This document shows, piece after piece, positions 10,948 to 21,300 of a DNA stretch of 30,000 bases. Where the stretch lies: assembly GCA_001586965.3 (NCBI GenBank), contig LUCW03000084.1, positions 27,501 to 57,500 on the forward strand, read 5' to 3'. The notes beneath the pieces were generated by a model, which worked only from the letters and a program-made list of their open reading frames with translations, had not been told where the DNA came from and did no database searches. Position numbers and translations under genes: made by a program. Each line of letters begins with the position of its first letter. The stretch's first letter is position 1. The DNA comes from Sphaeroforma sirkka (Eukaryota; Opisthokonta; Ichthyosporea; Ichthyophonida).

Positions 10948-11549
10948 GAGCATGTAGGTGTGAGTGACTTTTCTGTGCATCTCGCTTTCATGGCATGGGT
11001 GTTTTCATGGTCAGTAGTGGTTCACTATGTGATCGATTGAGTACAAACAAATAACTCTCATTTACAATGTCTTGATTTCTCATTTTACACTTTGCATGTT
11101 TGCGTACGTGTCTAAGTTCGCAACGAAACCTGTACACGTGGCTAGTGAATGGTGTATCAATTACTATCGCATGTTGACAGTTGGTTATATTCACCGCAGT
11201 TTGTGTAGTGATTGATTGTGTGGTAGTGCACCGTATAACTTGTACTGTTTGGATACAGAAGGGCTATGATTACATTTTATTCTAGGACTAGAGTTTCTGA
11301 ATCAAATTCTGACGCTAAAAAAGTATGAGCTGTTCTGGTGCCCATGTTGTGCTTCATTTGGGGTGTTTGTTGATATTGTGCTTCATTTGGGGTGTGTGTT
11401 GTATTGTGCCTAGTTTGTGTTTGTGTTGTTTGCATGCACATGCGCTTGTGTACAATTTCCTATCGTACATCGAATAGTAAAGCATGTTGGAACTCATTTG
11501 CCTTTGTTATTTATCTTGAACTGCAGTGATCACCAAGCCATGGGAGTAA
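10180..11549 (+). CDS. VAMP/synaptobrevin-type R-SNARE, three exons, about 90 residues
   Basis: Exons are 10180-10297, 10709-10840 and 11527-11549. Introns are 10298-10708 (donor CAG|GTATAA, acceptor CACAG) and 10841-11526 (donor GTAAGT, acceptor CTGCAG). The spliced frame gives a short N-terminus, a SNARE motif (about residues 7-60) starting [12 protein letters not shown], with the zero-layer Arg at residue 28 in VLERDQKL, then a juxtamembrane KMWWKNLKW and a transmembrane helix of Ile/Val/Leu (about 65-83). Codon 40 is split by intron 1 and rebuilds the Asp expected in VAMPs. There is no longin domain, so it is a brevin type. R-SNAREs sit on vesicles with a C-terminal anchor and pair with Q-SNAREs to drive fusion. 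The first two exons are firm. Exon 3 (ending KPWE, TAA 11547-11549) is a prediction from splice sites. Upstream non-coding exons are possible. Confidence 0.85.
10298..10708 (+). other. Intron 1 of the VAMP gene
   Basis: This is a 411-bp GT-AG intron (phase 1) that interrupts the SNARE motif after the residues EDRS. The joined codon gives Asp and the frame resumes with ALKDGASRF, as in VAMPs, so both splice sites are well supported by protein continuity. Confidence 0.85.
10841..11526 (+). other. Intron 2 of the VAMP gene (predicted)
   Basis: The donor is a consensus GTAAGT right after the transmembrane helix; the acceptor CTGCAG follows a T-rich stretch. The intron holds a (CA)n/(TA)n microsatellite (10910-10946) and a tandem duplication of TTGTGCTTCATTTGGGGTGT (about 11346-11395). 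Read-through instead would add a tail coded mainly by the microsatellite, so splicing is more likely. The acceptor choice is less certain than the donor. Confidence 0.6.
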
Positions 11550-12477
11550 ACATCTGACCACCCGGAATATATAGAAGTCTGAAACGAAGCTGCGCAATAT
11601 TTATTAAACCGTTTCGGACCAAACGACGTGTGATTTATCCAATTAAGACGTATCTACACATATGTTACTCTTGATAAGTAGCTTATTTCATATGTTTTGG
11701 GTGGGAAGACATGTTTTACTGTACATCTACGCTTGTCCGATTCTTGAAGTTGCCCCTCTTTGTGTGCCTGTAAAATTTATGTATTTGTAGCTTTTCTGAT
11801 TTTGACTGAGGGTTGAGGTTTAGGTTTAATTTTAGGACAGGTTTATATAGGCATCCAACTTTAAGGTACTAAAACACATCAGTACCATAAATTTTTATGG
11901 TACTAGTTTGTACTGAATATTATACTATTGTGTATATACTTTATGGTACTAGTTTGTACTGAATATTTTATTGTATGTAACAATATGTAAAGTATAGTAT
12001 ATATATATAATGTATATATATATAATGTATATATATATATATATAATATATATTTATGTTTATATTTATATTTATATATACATACATACATACTTACATA
12101 TGGATTAAATTTATAGATATTGTTTTAAATTTAAATTTAATTTATAGATATATTTAGATTTATAGTATGTATATACATATACATAAATTTTGGTCTGTAT
12201 ATGCGTGTGTGTATGTATATGTTTTACATATATATACATATGGCAGGTAGGTAAGCTGTATTGTGTGTATGTGTGTGTGTGTGTGTGTCTGAGCATATTA
12301 CACACATATATATATATATATCCATATCCATCCATATATCCATGAATATATTATATTTTTATATATATATATATAAACATATATACATGTGTGCATGCAC
12401 ATACATATATATATATATATATTCACACATTCATACACATATATATATTATTTTATTATTTTTATATATATTCTATC

Positions 12478-12533
<56 letters not shown>

Positions 12534-12667
12534 ATATATATATATGCAATATATCCATATATCCATGCATACATATGTATATATAATAGATAAAACAGAT
12601 ACATGTATGCATTACGCACGCATATGTAGCATATATATATATATATATATATATGTATCATGTTATG

Positions 12668-12709
<42 letters not shown>

Positions 12710-12769
12710 CATATATACATATATCTATATCTATATCTATATATACATATATACATGTATATATCTATA

Positions 12770-12841
<72 letters not shown>

Positions 12842-14059
12842 TTGGTCTAATTTCCGAGCTTTTTTCATCACAATGCTGTTTTAATGCTCTTTTGGAATTC
12901 AAAACTGTGGCTTTGTTGAAGTTGGTCGCAAACTGACGCTCTGACTTCGGAAGTTGTGATGAAGGATACCTAATAGTTTTACTAAGGCATTCGATTCCAG
13001 ATATTTTCCGATTAATATTCGCTTAAGTTTGCGTTACCACGGCGTGTAAGAGTATCACAGCCTTCTTTATGATATCTTGACGATGTTCTGCCTCTCGTTT
13101 CCTCGTTCTTTTGATTTGAATGGTTGCCAACTTTTGTTTACACTTACTGGAGGTTTGGTGGCAGAGGTCAATCTCATCTGTGGCCTGAAGGTTCTCTGTA
13201 TCACCATAGCCTAGTTTATCCGATGACCACTGCTATATCCGACTATATTTCGTGTTTCCAAGTATCAGAGACATGTTGCCGTAGTTGGTACTTGTATATT
13301 CTTTTCAAGTTTGGGTACTGCGCGAGGTCCTCCCCAGGGTTGCATGCATGCTTGTGCAACAATAGGGTTGATTTCTAACCCACTATGTATTAGTAGGTTT
13401 ACAATTGCCTTCCGTGCACGCATATCTGTCTCTACATATCTATATATAGCGCGTAGCAAATCTGCATGTGTGAAAAGATTTTTTTTTCCTCTCCCTTACT
13501 ATAATCAACAAGTGATAGGAATTTCATCTGGTCGCTACTAGTTCATTTTATTGATTCCGCCGTCGGTAACGTTGATTAACTTTTTTTAATGGTTTGAGTT
13601 TATGTGTCTGGGACTGTTGCGACCGCTGAAGTGTCGACTTAAATCGTGAATATAGTAGGCTAAATTTTCACCGCAAAAATTCTTCTTCGTTGCTTTCTCT
13701 TTCACTCGATCATTGAAAATGTCTGGATTGGCACCGAAACCATATGCCTGGATTGGCACTAATAGCATCCATGACATGCAAATAGCTATACTGATAGATT
13801 CACCGATCAATGTCTTGCATTTTTGCAGATGCGGTGCACACCTGAAGAGCTACTACTGTGAAAAACCCTTTTGCACTAGCGTTGGCGTAGTAAATAGAGA
13901 TTGCTTGGTTGGTGCACAATAGTCATGCACGCACAGTAAATTGCCGAATGACTTTATCGGCTGCGGTCTTACCAGCTAGATATCCCAGATTGCAATTATT
14001 TGTGCACATTTTGTATCTCTTTGTGTTGAGTGAATCATGCAGATAATAGTAAAATTGTG
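11550..14059. other. Intergenic, microsatellite-rich, no gene recognised
   Basis: 11550-11930 is AT-rich VAMP downstream sequence with an imperfect duplication around TATGGTACTAGTTTGTACTG (from about 11897 and 11940). 11985-12838 is microsatellite. 12839-14059 is unique sequence with short ORFs on both strands, none with motifs I know. Confidence 0.5.
11985..12838. repeat. Compound (TA)n / (TG)n microsatellite block
   Basis: Long runs of TA alternate with TACA, TATC and a (GT)n tract (12263-12288). The longest pure TA run is near 12788-12837. All open frames here (Tyr-Ile repeats) are by-products of the repeat. Confidence 0.95.
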
Positions 14060-15053
14060 GGCGCGTTTGATGGTTATTTTTGTCATCTTTAAGGGTTGTT
14101 TGATGTTTATCTCTATAATAATCTTGAAAGCGCGCGTAAAGTTTACTTTATATTCTTTAATAATCGTTTGATGCTTTTCTATATTTATTAATGTTCGCTT
14201 GATGTCTATTTTTATAATCTTTGCTTCGTGTTTTGGACATTTTTATGATCTTTACTGATCGCTTGTTTATTTTTTACAATCTTTTATCGTTTTATTGTTT
14301 TTTTTTCATTAGCTTTACTGTCTGTACTATGATATTTTAATGGACTTTACTGTTCCATTGAAGTCTATTTTATGATCTGCATTGTTCGTTTGATATTTAT
14401 TTTTACAATCTCTAATGTTCGTTTTATTGTATTTTTATGATCTTAGCCGTTCGTTTGATGGTTTATCTTACAATCTTTAATGTTCGTTTTATTGTTTTTT
14501 GATCTTTACTGTTCAATGATGTTTATTTTTATGATCTTCACTGTTCATTTTATGCATATTTTTACAATTTTCAATGTTCGTGTTATTGTTTTTTTTATAA
14601 TCTACAATGGTCCTTTTATGTCTTTTTTATAATCTTCACTGTTTATTTGAATTTTTTTTTATGATCTTTAATGTTAGCTTGATATTTATTTGTATAATCT
14701 TCACTGTTTGTTTGATGTTTATTTATATAATCTTTTAATTTTCGATTAACTTGTATTTTTATATTCTTCATGGTTCGCTTGATGTTTATTCCCATAAACT
14801 TTCACGTCTGTTTGATGTTTTTTTTTTTTTTGTATCTATACCGTTCGTTTGATGGTTATTTAAAGACCCTTTTTGTTCGTTTGATGTTTATTTTGGTAGG
14901 CTTTAATGTTCGTTTGATGTTTATTTTTTTAATCTTTAATGTTCGTGTGATGTTTGTTATTTTTTAATCTTTAAATGTTAATAGTTAAATGTTTATTTTT
15001 TAAATCGTTGTTGTTCGTTTGTTTATTTTTACAACCTGTAAGTGTTCGTTCGA
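14060..15053 (+). repeat. T-rich minisatellite, about 33-bp unit, roughly 30 degenerate copies
   Basis: The recurring core GTTCGTTTGATGTTTATTTT is followed by TATAATCTTTAAT. Clean spacing of 33 bp is seen between cores at 14875, 14908 and 14941; elsewhere units are degenerate and vary in length. The array ends abruptly inside a unit where the LTR at 15054 begins. Confidence 0.8.
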
Positions 15054-15300
15054 TGTGGTCAGAATACAAGTACTTATATTTATTTGATTATTTTAGGTTT
15101 ATTACAAGTTTTACAGTTTATCAGAATAATCTGATAAACTGGGTTTTAGGGTTTTTCTGGTTTACAGCACATGACTAATGACTCATTTAAGAGTCAGTCA
15201 TTTTAGGATTACTGTTTATAATTACTAATAAATGAACAACGTCCCCCTCCCTGAGGAGGGAGAACGTTGAGATACAGTTATCTCGCGTATACTTACTACA
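15054..15300 (+). repeat. 5' LTR of the non-autonomous element (copy B)
   Basis: It is 247 bp, TGTGGTCAG to TTACTACA, plus orientation, homologous to copies A and C. AATAAA is followed by the GC-rich hairpin near its 3' end. It is followed by TTTTTAACTTACC, where a primer-binding site should lie; I cannot match this to a tRNA. Confidence 0.85.
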
Positions 15301-15433
15301 TTTTTAACTTACCATAGAAGTTGTTAGTTTATTAGTAATTACAGAGAAAGCTACAGAATATGAATTAGTCAGTAGCTGGCACATATTTTTTTTTGTTATA
15401 AGTATAACAATTGAAAGACAATGCGAACGGAGA

Positions 15434-15604
15434 ATGTCGCATCAAAATGAACGATTTAGATTATCCGGTCGTTGGTTTAACGACGTGTGGACGACGAGGA
15501 TGAAGAAAGAATCTACTAATACGAGTGAACCCGAAGAGCAAACATTCCAATCAAGCAGAACATTAACCAGGGTCAACAAGGAAAGTCTCACGACGATCAA
15601 ATGA
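15434..15604 (+). CDS. Short ORF (56 residues) inside the non-autonomous element, possible Gag N-terminal remnant
   Basis: The ORF starts ATG (MSHQNERF), is rich in Arg, Ser, Thr and Glu and stops at TGA 15602-15604. It lies about 130 bp after the 5' LTR, where gag would start in the parent element. It has no recognised motif and does not resemble the N-terminus of the Z gag. It could encode a leftover Gag start or nothing at all. There is no second copy in the window to test conservation. Confidence 0.25.
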   Translation: MSHQNERFRLSGRWFNDVWTTRMKKESTNTSEPEEQTFQSSRTLTRVNKESLTTIK

Positions 15605-15837
15605 CGAAATCAGACAATCAGTCAGATTCCACAGATAAGTAGACATGTGTGAGTACAGGTAGGAAGGTTGTTTTCAGTGTGAGACAGGTACAAATCGAAT
15701 TGCAAGCTAATGAGCTTAAATTGTATTTAAGAAGTTGTTAGAAGAAAGTTCTTTAGGATCCACAGTAGTGTAGTAGAGATGGGAGATGTACATGGTTAGT
15801 ACCGACTCGGTTAGTACGATGACGCAATGAACCAGCG

Positions 15838-16035
15838 ACTCTAGCTCCCGAGTATAAACCAGCAACTCTAGCTCCCGAGTATAAACCAGCCAGCCTCTGA
15901 GCTCTTGAGTATAAAAAAGCAGCGACTCTAGCTCCCGAGTATAAACCAGCCACTCGAGCTCTCGAGAGAATAAACGGTTAGCACTCGAGCTCGCGATGGG
16001 GAAAATCGTCAGCAGCTCAAGCTCGCGAGGTTAAA
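15838..16035 (+). repeat. 27-bp tandem repeat array, about seven units
   Basis: The units CTCTAGCTCCCGAGTATAAA followed by CCAGC are the reverse complement of the array at 1225-1500. There are fewer units here (about seven against ten). Confidence 0.85.
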
Positions 16036-16261
16036 TGAGCCACTCTTGCTTCGGAGTATAACACAGCGAAATCAATCAAACAACTCCTTGGGCATTGTTT
16101 TGAAACAGCGGGTTAATGGTTTGCACGGTTTCTGCCACTGGCAGTTTTTTCTCCGACACAAATACAGTCCTATATTGTACTTGCCAAACTCCTATATGCT
16201 GACACAGATGAACAGTAGCTTCAAGAATTCAAACACGACGGGTCGCTCGAGACGTACACAT

Positions 16262-16395
16262 CGGGTCCTCTAGCTCTCTGAGGTAAAATGCCAGCACAAT
16301 GCTCTAGCTCTCTGAGGATAAATGCCAGCACAATGCTCTAGCTCTCGAGGATAAATGCCAGCACAATGCTCTAGCTCTCGAGGATAATGCCAGCA
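16262..16395 (+). repeat. 33-bp tandem repeat array, four units
   Basis: The units CTCTAGCTCTCGAGGATAAA followed by TGCCAGCACAATG are the reverse complement of the five-unit array at 828-992. Confidence 0.85.
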
Positions 16396-16460
16396 CATAA
16401 GGTACTATGCTATTCTTATCATCTCTGAAACTGGCACACTGCTTTGTTCAGTGCTTCAGT

Positions 16461-16470
16461 TAGGGGGGGT
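16461..16470 (+). other. Polypurine tract of the non-autonomous element
   Basis: TAGGGGGGGT lies immediately 5' of the LTR start TGTGGTCAG, matching the PPT of element Y. Confidence 0.7.
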
Positions 16471-16718
16471 TGTGGTCAGAATACAAGTACTTATATTTAT
16501 TTGATTATTTTAGGTTTATTACAAGTTTTACAGTTTATCAGAATAATCTGATAAACTGGGTTTTAGGGTTTTGCTGGTTTTACAGCACATGACTAATGAC
16601 TCATTTAAGAGTCAGTCATTTTAGGATTACTGTTTATAATTACTAATAAATGAACAACGTCCCCCTCCCTGAGGAGGGAGAACGTTGAGATACAGTTGTC
16701 TCGCGTATACTTACTACA
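16471..16718 (+). repeat. 3' LTR of the non-autonomous element (copy C)
   Basis: It is 248 bp and differs from copy B by about two substitutions and one indel by eye. It abuts a chromovirus gag fragment at 16719. Confidence 0.85.
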
Positions 16719-17388
16719 AGGTCCTCGAGGGCCTGTATGAGGCAGTGATTAAACAACCGCTTAGGAAAGTCCTTGTCCTTATCTGCTCGCTCCCAGGCTC
16801 TCTTATGAACTTCCACAATCTTGTTCAAATGTTCTCTGGCTGACTCTACACCCTTGGTGCGGGATTACCCTTCGCCAACTTCTTAAAGGTAGGGTCTACG
16901 GTGGCCTTGCTCTCATGTTCACAGATTTGGTCGATGACCTGTTCCGCCGGATATACTCTCAACTGATTATGGTTGTCACGGAGATAGTCAATAGTGGCCT
17001 TTGCTGCCTTAAAATGTATGAGTACCTTATAGAACCAACGTACCATCCACGACTCATCTAGTCCTGAGACATGGGCGTTCTTCAGTGCCTCTTCTAGAGC
17101 TCCGCTTGTGTCTCTATCGGCTGTGCTGCTTAATTGATAACGGTCTAAAGGCCAATCGGGCCATGTCCGTGGCTCCGGAGCTCTGTGATTCCAGATAGCT
17201 TTCAATTGAGTATTCAACGCTCCTTTCAGCGTATCGATCGTGGACGTTAGTAGTGTACATCCTGGGACATCGTAGTTTCCCTGTGCTCGAAAAAGTTCAT
17301 CCACAAAGAAAGATATCTGCCCTTCGAGGCGTTGACACATGGCTCGGCGATGCTCGTTCTAATGTGCTTGTGTCATGATCGGCTCTCT
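16719..17388 (-). pseudogene. Element W: gag (capsid) fragment of the Z family
   Basis: This is nearly identical to 22688-23355 of element Z. It encodes the central Gag region (MCQRLEGQISFFVDE onward). A one-base deletion in a G run near 16861 (GCGGGATT here, GCGGGGATT in Z) shifts the frame, so the ORF ends early at 16846. The fragment starts abruptly at the end of LTR C and ends at an inverted junction near 17388, so it is a broken relic. Confidence 0.8.
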
Positions 17389-17733
17389 AAAGAACGTGCT
17401 ACCAGACGCGTGGTCTAGGCTTCATGAGGGAACTGTCAAGAGTGAGGACCCAGAGATACTATATGCAGAATGTTGGCAACTTTTTCCAGACTACTTTGAG
17501 CAAGCGCAACGGATTATGGGTGAGAATAATGTCGATGTCTTCGCTTCGCAACAGGATCACCATTTGCCACGCTACTACACCGACGATGACAGGGGTGGAG
17601 CGTTTGCACATTGTTGGAAGGATATAGATGGATGGATAAACCTACCATGGAGATTAATCCATAGAATGTTGCGCAAGGTACGATCAGAGAGGCCCACAGC
17701 TACGGTGTGTCTACCGTGGGCGCCCCAAGAGCC
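17389..17733 (+). pseudogene. Element W: pol fragment (RNase H end and methyltransferase-like domain) in inverted orientation
   Basis: The plus strand here is the inverted counterpart of Z 19904-20248, collinear over 345 bp without indels. It encodes the end of RNase H (NVLPDAWSRLHEGT) and the domain with VDVFAS and the NPPW-type motif, here changed to LPW (DGWINLPWRL), so Asn-Pro-Pro-Trp is lost. It keeps CAA (Gln) where Z has a TAA stop (20158-20160), which shows the older state. It is cut at 17733 by the Z 3' LTR. Confidence 0.8.
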
Positions 17734-17913
17734 TGTAGTAAACACATCAAAATACGATACTAAAACCTACTGAGTCTCCCTGAGGCTCAGTGCGGTGTAT
17801 TTATTCTTATATTTGATTGTCTACGTGGTCTACAAATAATTCACCTCGTGTGAATTAATTGTAAATTAATTCTAACTCCACACTGATAGTGGTTTAAGGG
17901 GACTTTTACCACA
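17734..17913 (-). repeat. 3' LTR of element Z (180 bp)
   Basis: On the minus strand it begins TGTGGTAAAAG and ends TTTACTACA. It matches 26438-26617 at all 180 positions as read by eye. It has AATAAA followed about 8 nt later by a hairpin (ACTGAG/CTCAGT stem), and a second hairpin, AATTCAC/GTGAATT. Confidence 0.9.
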
Positions 17914-17921
17914 CTCCCCTC
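17914..17921 (-). other. Polypurine tract of element Z
   Basis: The minus strand reads GAGGGGAG directly before the 3' LTR start TGTGG. The second LTR copy (26438-26617) has no such tract upstream, which supports calling it the 5' LTR. Confidence 0.75.
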
Positions 17922-18328
17922 AAGCTCAAGCGTCACCAGTGAGTGAAGAGCTTCAAAATTAAATGACCTCTTAAACTATTGAAAATTAAACATATATAAC
18001 TAGTAGTGTAAATAAACAATATATATATATATATATATATAAACTAATGAAATCCTTCTGCTGAGTAAGTTCTTGCCTTGGAAACTGGTCTTTTGAACCA
18101 TCCCGGCTGTGCTGGTATATTTTCACCCCCCAAAAAGCTAGGGTATCCGCTGGTATGTTTTCACCCCCCCATAAGCTAGGGTATCCGCTGGAGTTATACT
18201 CGCCTATAAGCTCGAGTTGTGGAATCGTCTTTCGCCTCTATACCGTGGTGAAATCTCACGAGGAGAGACAAAACTCCGATCCGGAAGTAGATGATAGACA
18301 TCTAGTATTCATCAACGTAACGTTGGAA
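17922..18328 (-). other. 3' UTR of element Z
   Basis: This lies between the chromodomain stop (18329-18331) and the PPT. It holds a (TA)n tract (18019-18041) and the three-unit repeat described separately. No coding sequence is evident. Confidence 0.6.
18111..18224 (-). repeat. 38-bp tandem repeat, three units, in the 3' UTR of element Z
   Basis: Units start at 18111, 18149 and 18187 (GCTGGTATGTTTTCACCCCC, then ATAAGCTAGGGTATCC). The third unit has diverged to TTATACTCGCCTATAAGCTC. The scheme (GCTGG, TATACTCG, AGCTNGAG) recalls the arrays of element Y at the same place. Confidence 0.75.
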
Positions 18329-21300
18329 TTATTGTTGTTGTGCCGCTTTCTTCTTCTGCCGAGTTTGCTCGGCTTTGTGGTATGTCGCGATGTCATTCGG
18401 ATCGTCAAAAGCTTCGGCTGACTCCCAAGTTGGATCACCATCCCGCCAGCGAACCAAGTATTCTGTATTCCCTGTGGAATCATTCTGTCTATGTCGAATG
18501 ATGTAACGGAACGAGAACTATCCTGCCACATATGATCTTCTAAAGGCTTTTCGGTGGCTCTATGGACTAGTCGCAAGAGTTCCACTCTAACTGGTTTACC
18601 TTTGAAAGTATCTGGAAGTGAACCATCCTTGTGTGTCAGTTCATATCCTTGTCCCTGTCTGGCTTTGACAACGTATGGTCCAAACATTGGTCGCATTGCT
18701 TTGGTTGTGCGACCTTCGGACCGTACCATTACCACATCCCCTGGTTGAAAGGCGATAAAATCGTAAGCATGGAGGCGGTCAAACTGCCTGGATAGTGTGT
18801 CTGCGTATATCTGCGTGACCTTGTAAAGCGTCGGCAAGATAGTGTCGTGCAAACGATCCAGCCGGTGTGCCCAAGCCTCATTGGTGACCGGCTGATTCCC
18901 CGGAAGGTCATCCGTGAAGTCAGCAAACGGAACATGACGGCGACCGAAGTAAGCACTGAATGGTGCTGTCTTGTGTCGCCGAGATATTCGGAGGTTCTGG
19001 CACAGCATAATAAGTGGTAGTCGGACATCCCATGCCGTAGGCAAAGATTCACATAGCTTGCGAACTCCTTCGTGGATGTCTCTGTGTCTTCTCTCCGCTG
19101 CTCCCAGAACCTGAGGACGATATGGTGGCGACTTTGCATGCATCACTCCAACGTCTTGAGTTATTAATTTAACAATCTTGTTCGAAAACTCGCCTCCCTC
19201 GTCTGATTGAATTTTCCTGGGAAAACCATGTTCCCCAAACACCTCCATAAGTTTAGATGTCACCACTTCTGCTGACTTTGTGGCCGTTGCTCTCAATATC
19301 GAGTACCCCGTTGCTATATCCAAGACGTGCAATATATATCGATTTCCTGCTGCTGAAACTAGTGGCATTGGAATCATGTCGACTTGAATATGATCCCACG
19401 GATACTTTGCCGTTATATTAATCATCGGGTGAAATCCCTTTCGTAACACCCTCTGTCCTAGACATGTACGACAGTTTCTCCTAACTGTTCGTGCAAGTTC
19501 CAGAGCGTTAGGCCACAAATGTCCGTTCTGCTGTAGTTGAGCAACTGTATCTTCTGCTCTATGATGCCCAATCTCATGCTGACACAAGGTGAGCTGTGTG
19601 CGACGGCTTATCTCTTCCTCATCTGGAGAATCCGTCATGGCTACTTCCGAGATAGCGATCGATACTAGCCGAGACGTATCTAATGGGGTGACTTTCGATA
19701 CTGAGGACGGTTCTGCATATCCCAATCGTGCTGAAAACGTCGCTGGAAGGCTGTAACCATTGCGTGGGCCTACTCTGGCAATGACTGTGTGACCCCATGG
19801 TGCCTTGCCACTCGCATACTTTCCGTATTTGAGGAAGGAGTGGGCTGTCCTTGGAACTAATACTGGGTCTCTTTGTAGAAGTGACTTGAATAACTGGAAC
19901 CAAGGCTCGTGGGGCGCCCACGGTAGACACACCGTAGCTGTGGGCCTCTCTGATCGTACCTTGCGCAACATTCTATGGATTAATCTCCATGGTGGGTTCA
20001 TCCATCCGTCTATATCTTTCCAACAATGTGCAAACGCTCCACCCCTGTCATCGTCGGTGTAGTAGTGTGGCAAATGATGGTCCTGATGCGAAGCAAAGAC
20101 ATCGACGTTATTCTCACCCATAATCCGTTGCGCTTGCTCAAAGTAGTCTGGAAAAAGTTACCAACATTCTGCATATAGTACCTCCGGGTCCTCAGTCTCA
20201 ACAGTTCCCTCATGAAGCCTAGACCACGCGTCTGGTAACACGTTCTTTATACCCGGGATGTGCGAGATAGTAAAATTGAAAGGCGCTATGATGTGATGCC
20301 ATCGTTGTAGCATCGGATTCAGCTTTAGCTGTGTGTTCATATACACCAAAGCCTTGTGATCAGTCAACACTGAAAAGCGTTGACCTTCGAGATGATCCCG
20401 GAAGTGTGTGAGACCATATACCAAGGCCAATAATTCCTTCATGGGTGTTGCGTAATTGCGCTGTGCTGCGTTGAGGGTCTTGCTGAAGAACATTAGGTAT
20501 TGCTTCTTCCCTTCTATGGTCTGGAACAATGCACCTCCAATACCGTAGTCGCTTGCATCCGTTTCGAGTTGTAAAGGTACTTCGTCGACGGGAAATTTCA
20601 ACACTACTGCCTCAACTATGGCTTGCTTCATGGCATCCCAAGCTTGCTGGTGTCTCTGTTCCCACCTGTCTCCAATGATTTCCTTAGGCTTCAGTCTTAC
20701 AAATTCCCGGAGTGGGGCAACTACCTCTGCAAAGTTTGGTAGGTGCTCGTGAAGAAAGTTGGCTAATCCCAAGGCCGATGCAATGTCTTTGTACTTCTTC
20801 GGGGTTGGCCAGTCAATGAGCTTGGCCTGCTTTTCATGGCAAATATCAATTCCGGCCTTCGATACTCGCTTCCCTAGGATCATGACTTCTTTGACTGCAA
20901 AATGACATTTTGAAGGGTTTAGCTTGAAACTGTGGTACGTCAGCCGCCGAATGACCTCTTTCACTACTCGTACGTGTTCCTCGTAGTCATCTGTTGCTAT
21001 TACGATGTCGTCCAGGTAGTGGTGTGCCGGAAGTCCTTGCAATATCACACTCAGTGTACGCTGAAACTGCTGCGTCAGTGTGTGTAGTCCAAATGGCGCT
21101 GATGTAAAGGAATACTGGCTTTTGCCATGTGTGAAACTGAATAGATACCGAGAATCAGGGTGAATTGGGAGTCGATGGTACGCTGCGGTTAGATCCAATG
21201 TCGTGTAATATCTCTTCCCTTTGATGTTACCAATGATGTCGTTGATACGGGGAATAATGAACTGATCCGCCGGTATTAATGCATTCACCGCTCTGAGGTC

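Larger units (their letters stand above)
15054..16718 (+). mobile_element. Non-autonomous LTR retroelement related to element Y
   Basis: Two near-identical LTRs (15054-15300 and 16471-16718) enclose 1,170 bp that lack gag-pol. The internal part has a short leader, a 56-codon ORF, then the same 3' tandem repeats, unique spacer and PPT found downstream of the pol of element Y (753-1500, opposite strand). I count about three differences between the two LTRs by eye, so insertion is fairly recent. It looks like an internally deleted chromovirus that would need proteins in trans. The 5-bp flanks (TTCGA and AGGTC) do not match, so no target duplication is visible. Confidence 0.8.

Noticed and set aside
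10756..11040. Read-through extension of VAMP exon 2
   Set aside because: It would add a tail coded by a CA/TA microsatellite right after a consensus GTAAGT donor.
11903..12936. Many ORFs on both strands with Tyr-Ile or His-Thr runs
   Set aside because: They are translations of TA and TG microsatellites, open on both strands; no gene-like composition.
13265..13459. 64-codon minus ORF with LLIHSGLEINP, slightly like an ankyrin repeat
   Set aside because: Only one weak motif, no neighbouring repeats and no splice support.
17734..18110. Reading the 180-bp LTR and its upstream sequence as the end of a separate copia element
   Set aside because: At first the frame before the PPT looked copia-like, but the identical LTR at 26438-26617 and the chromovirus between them fit one element better.
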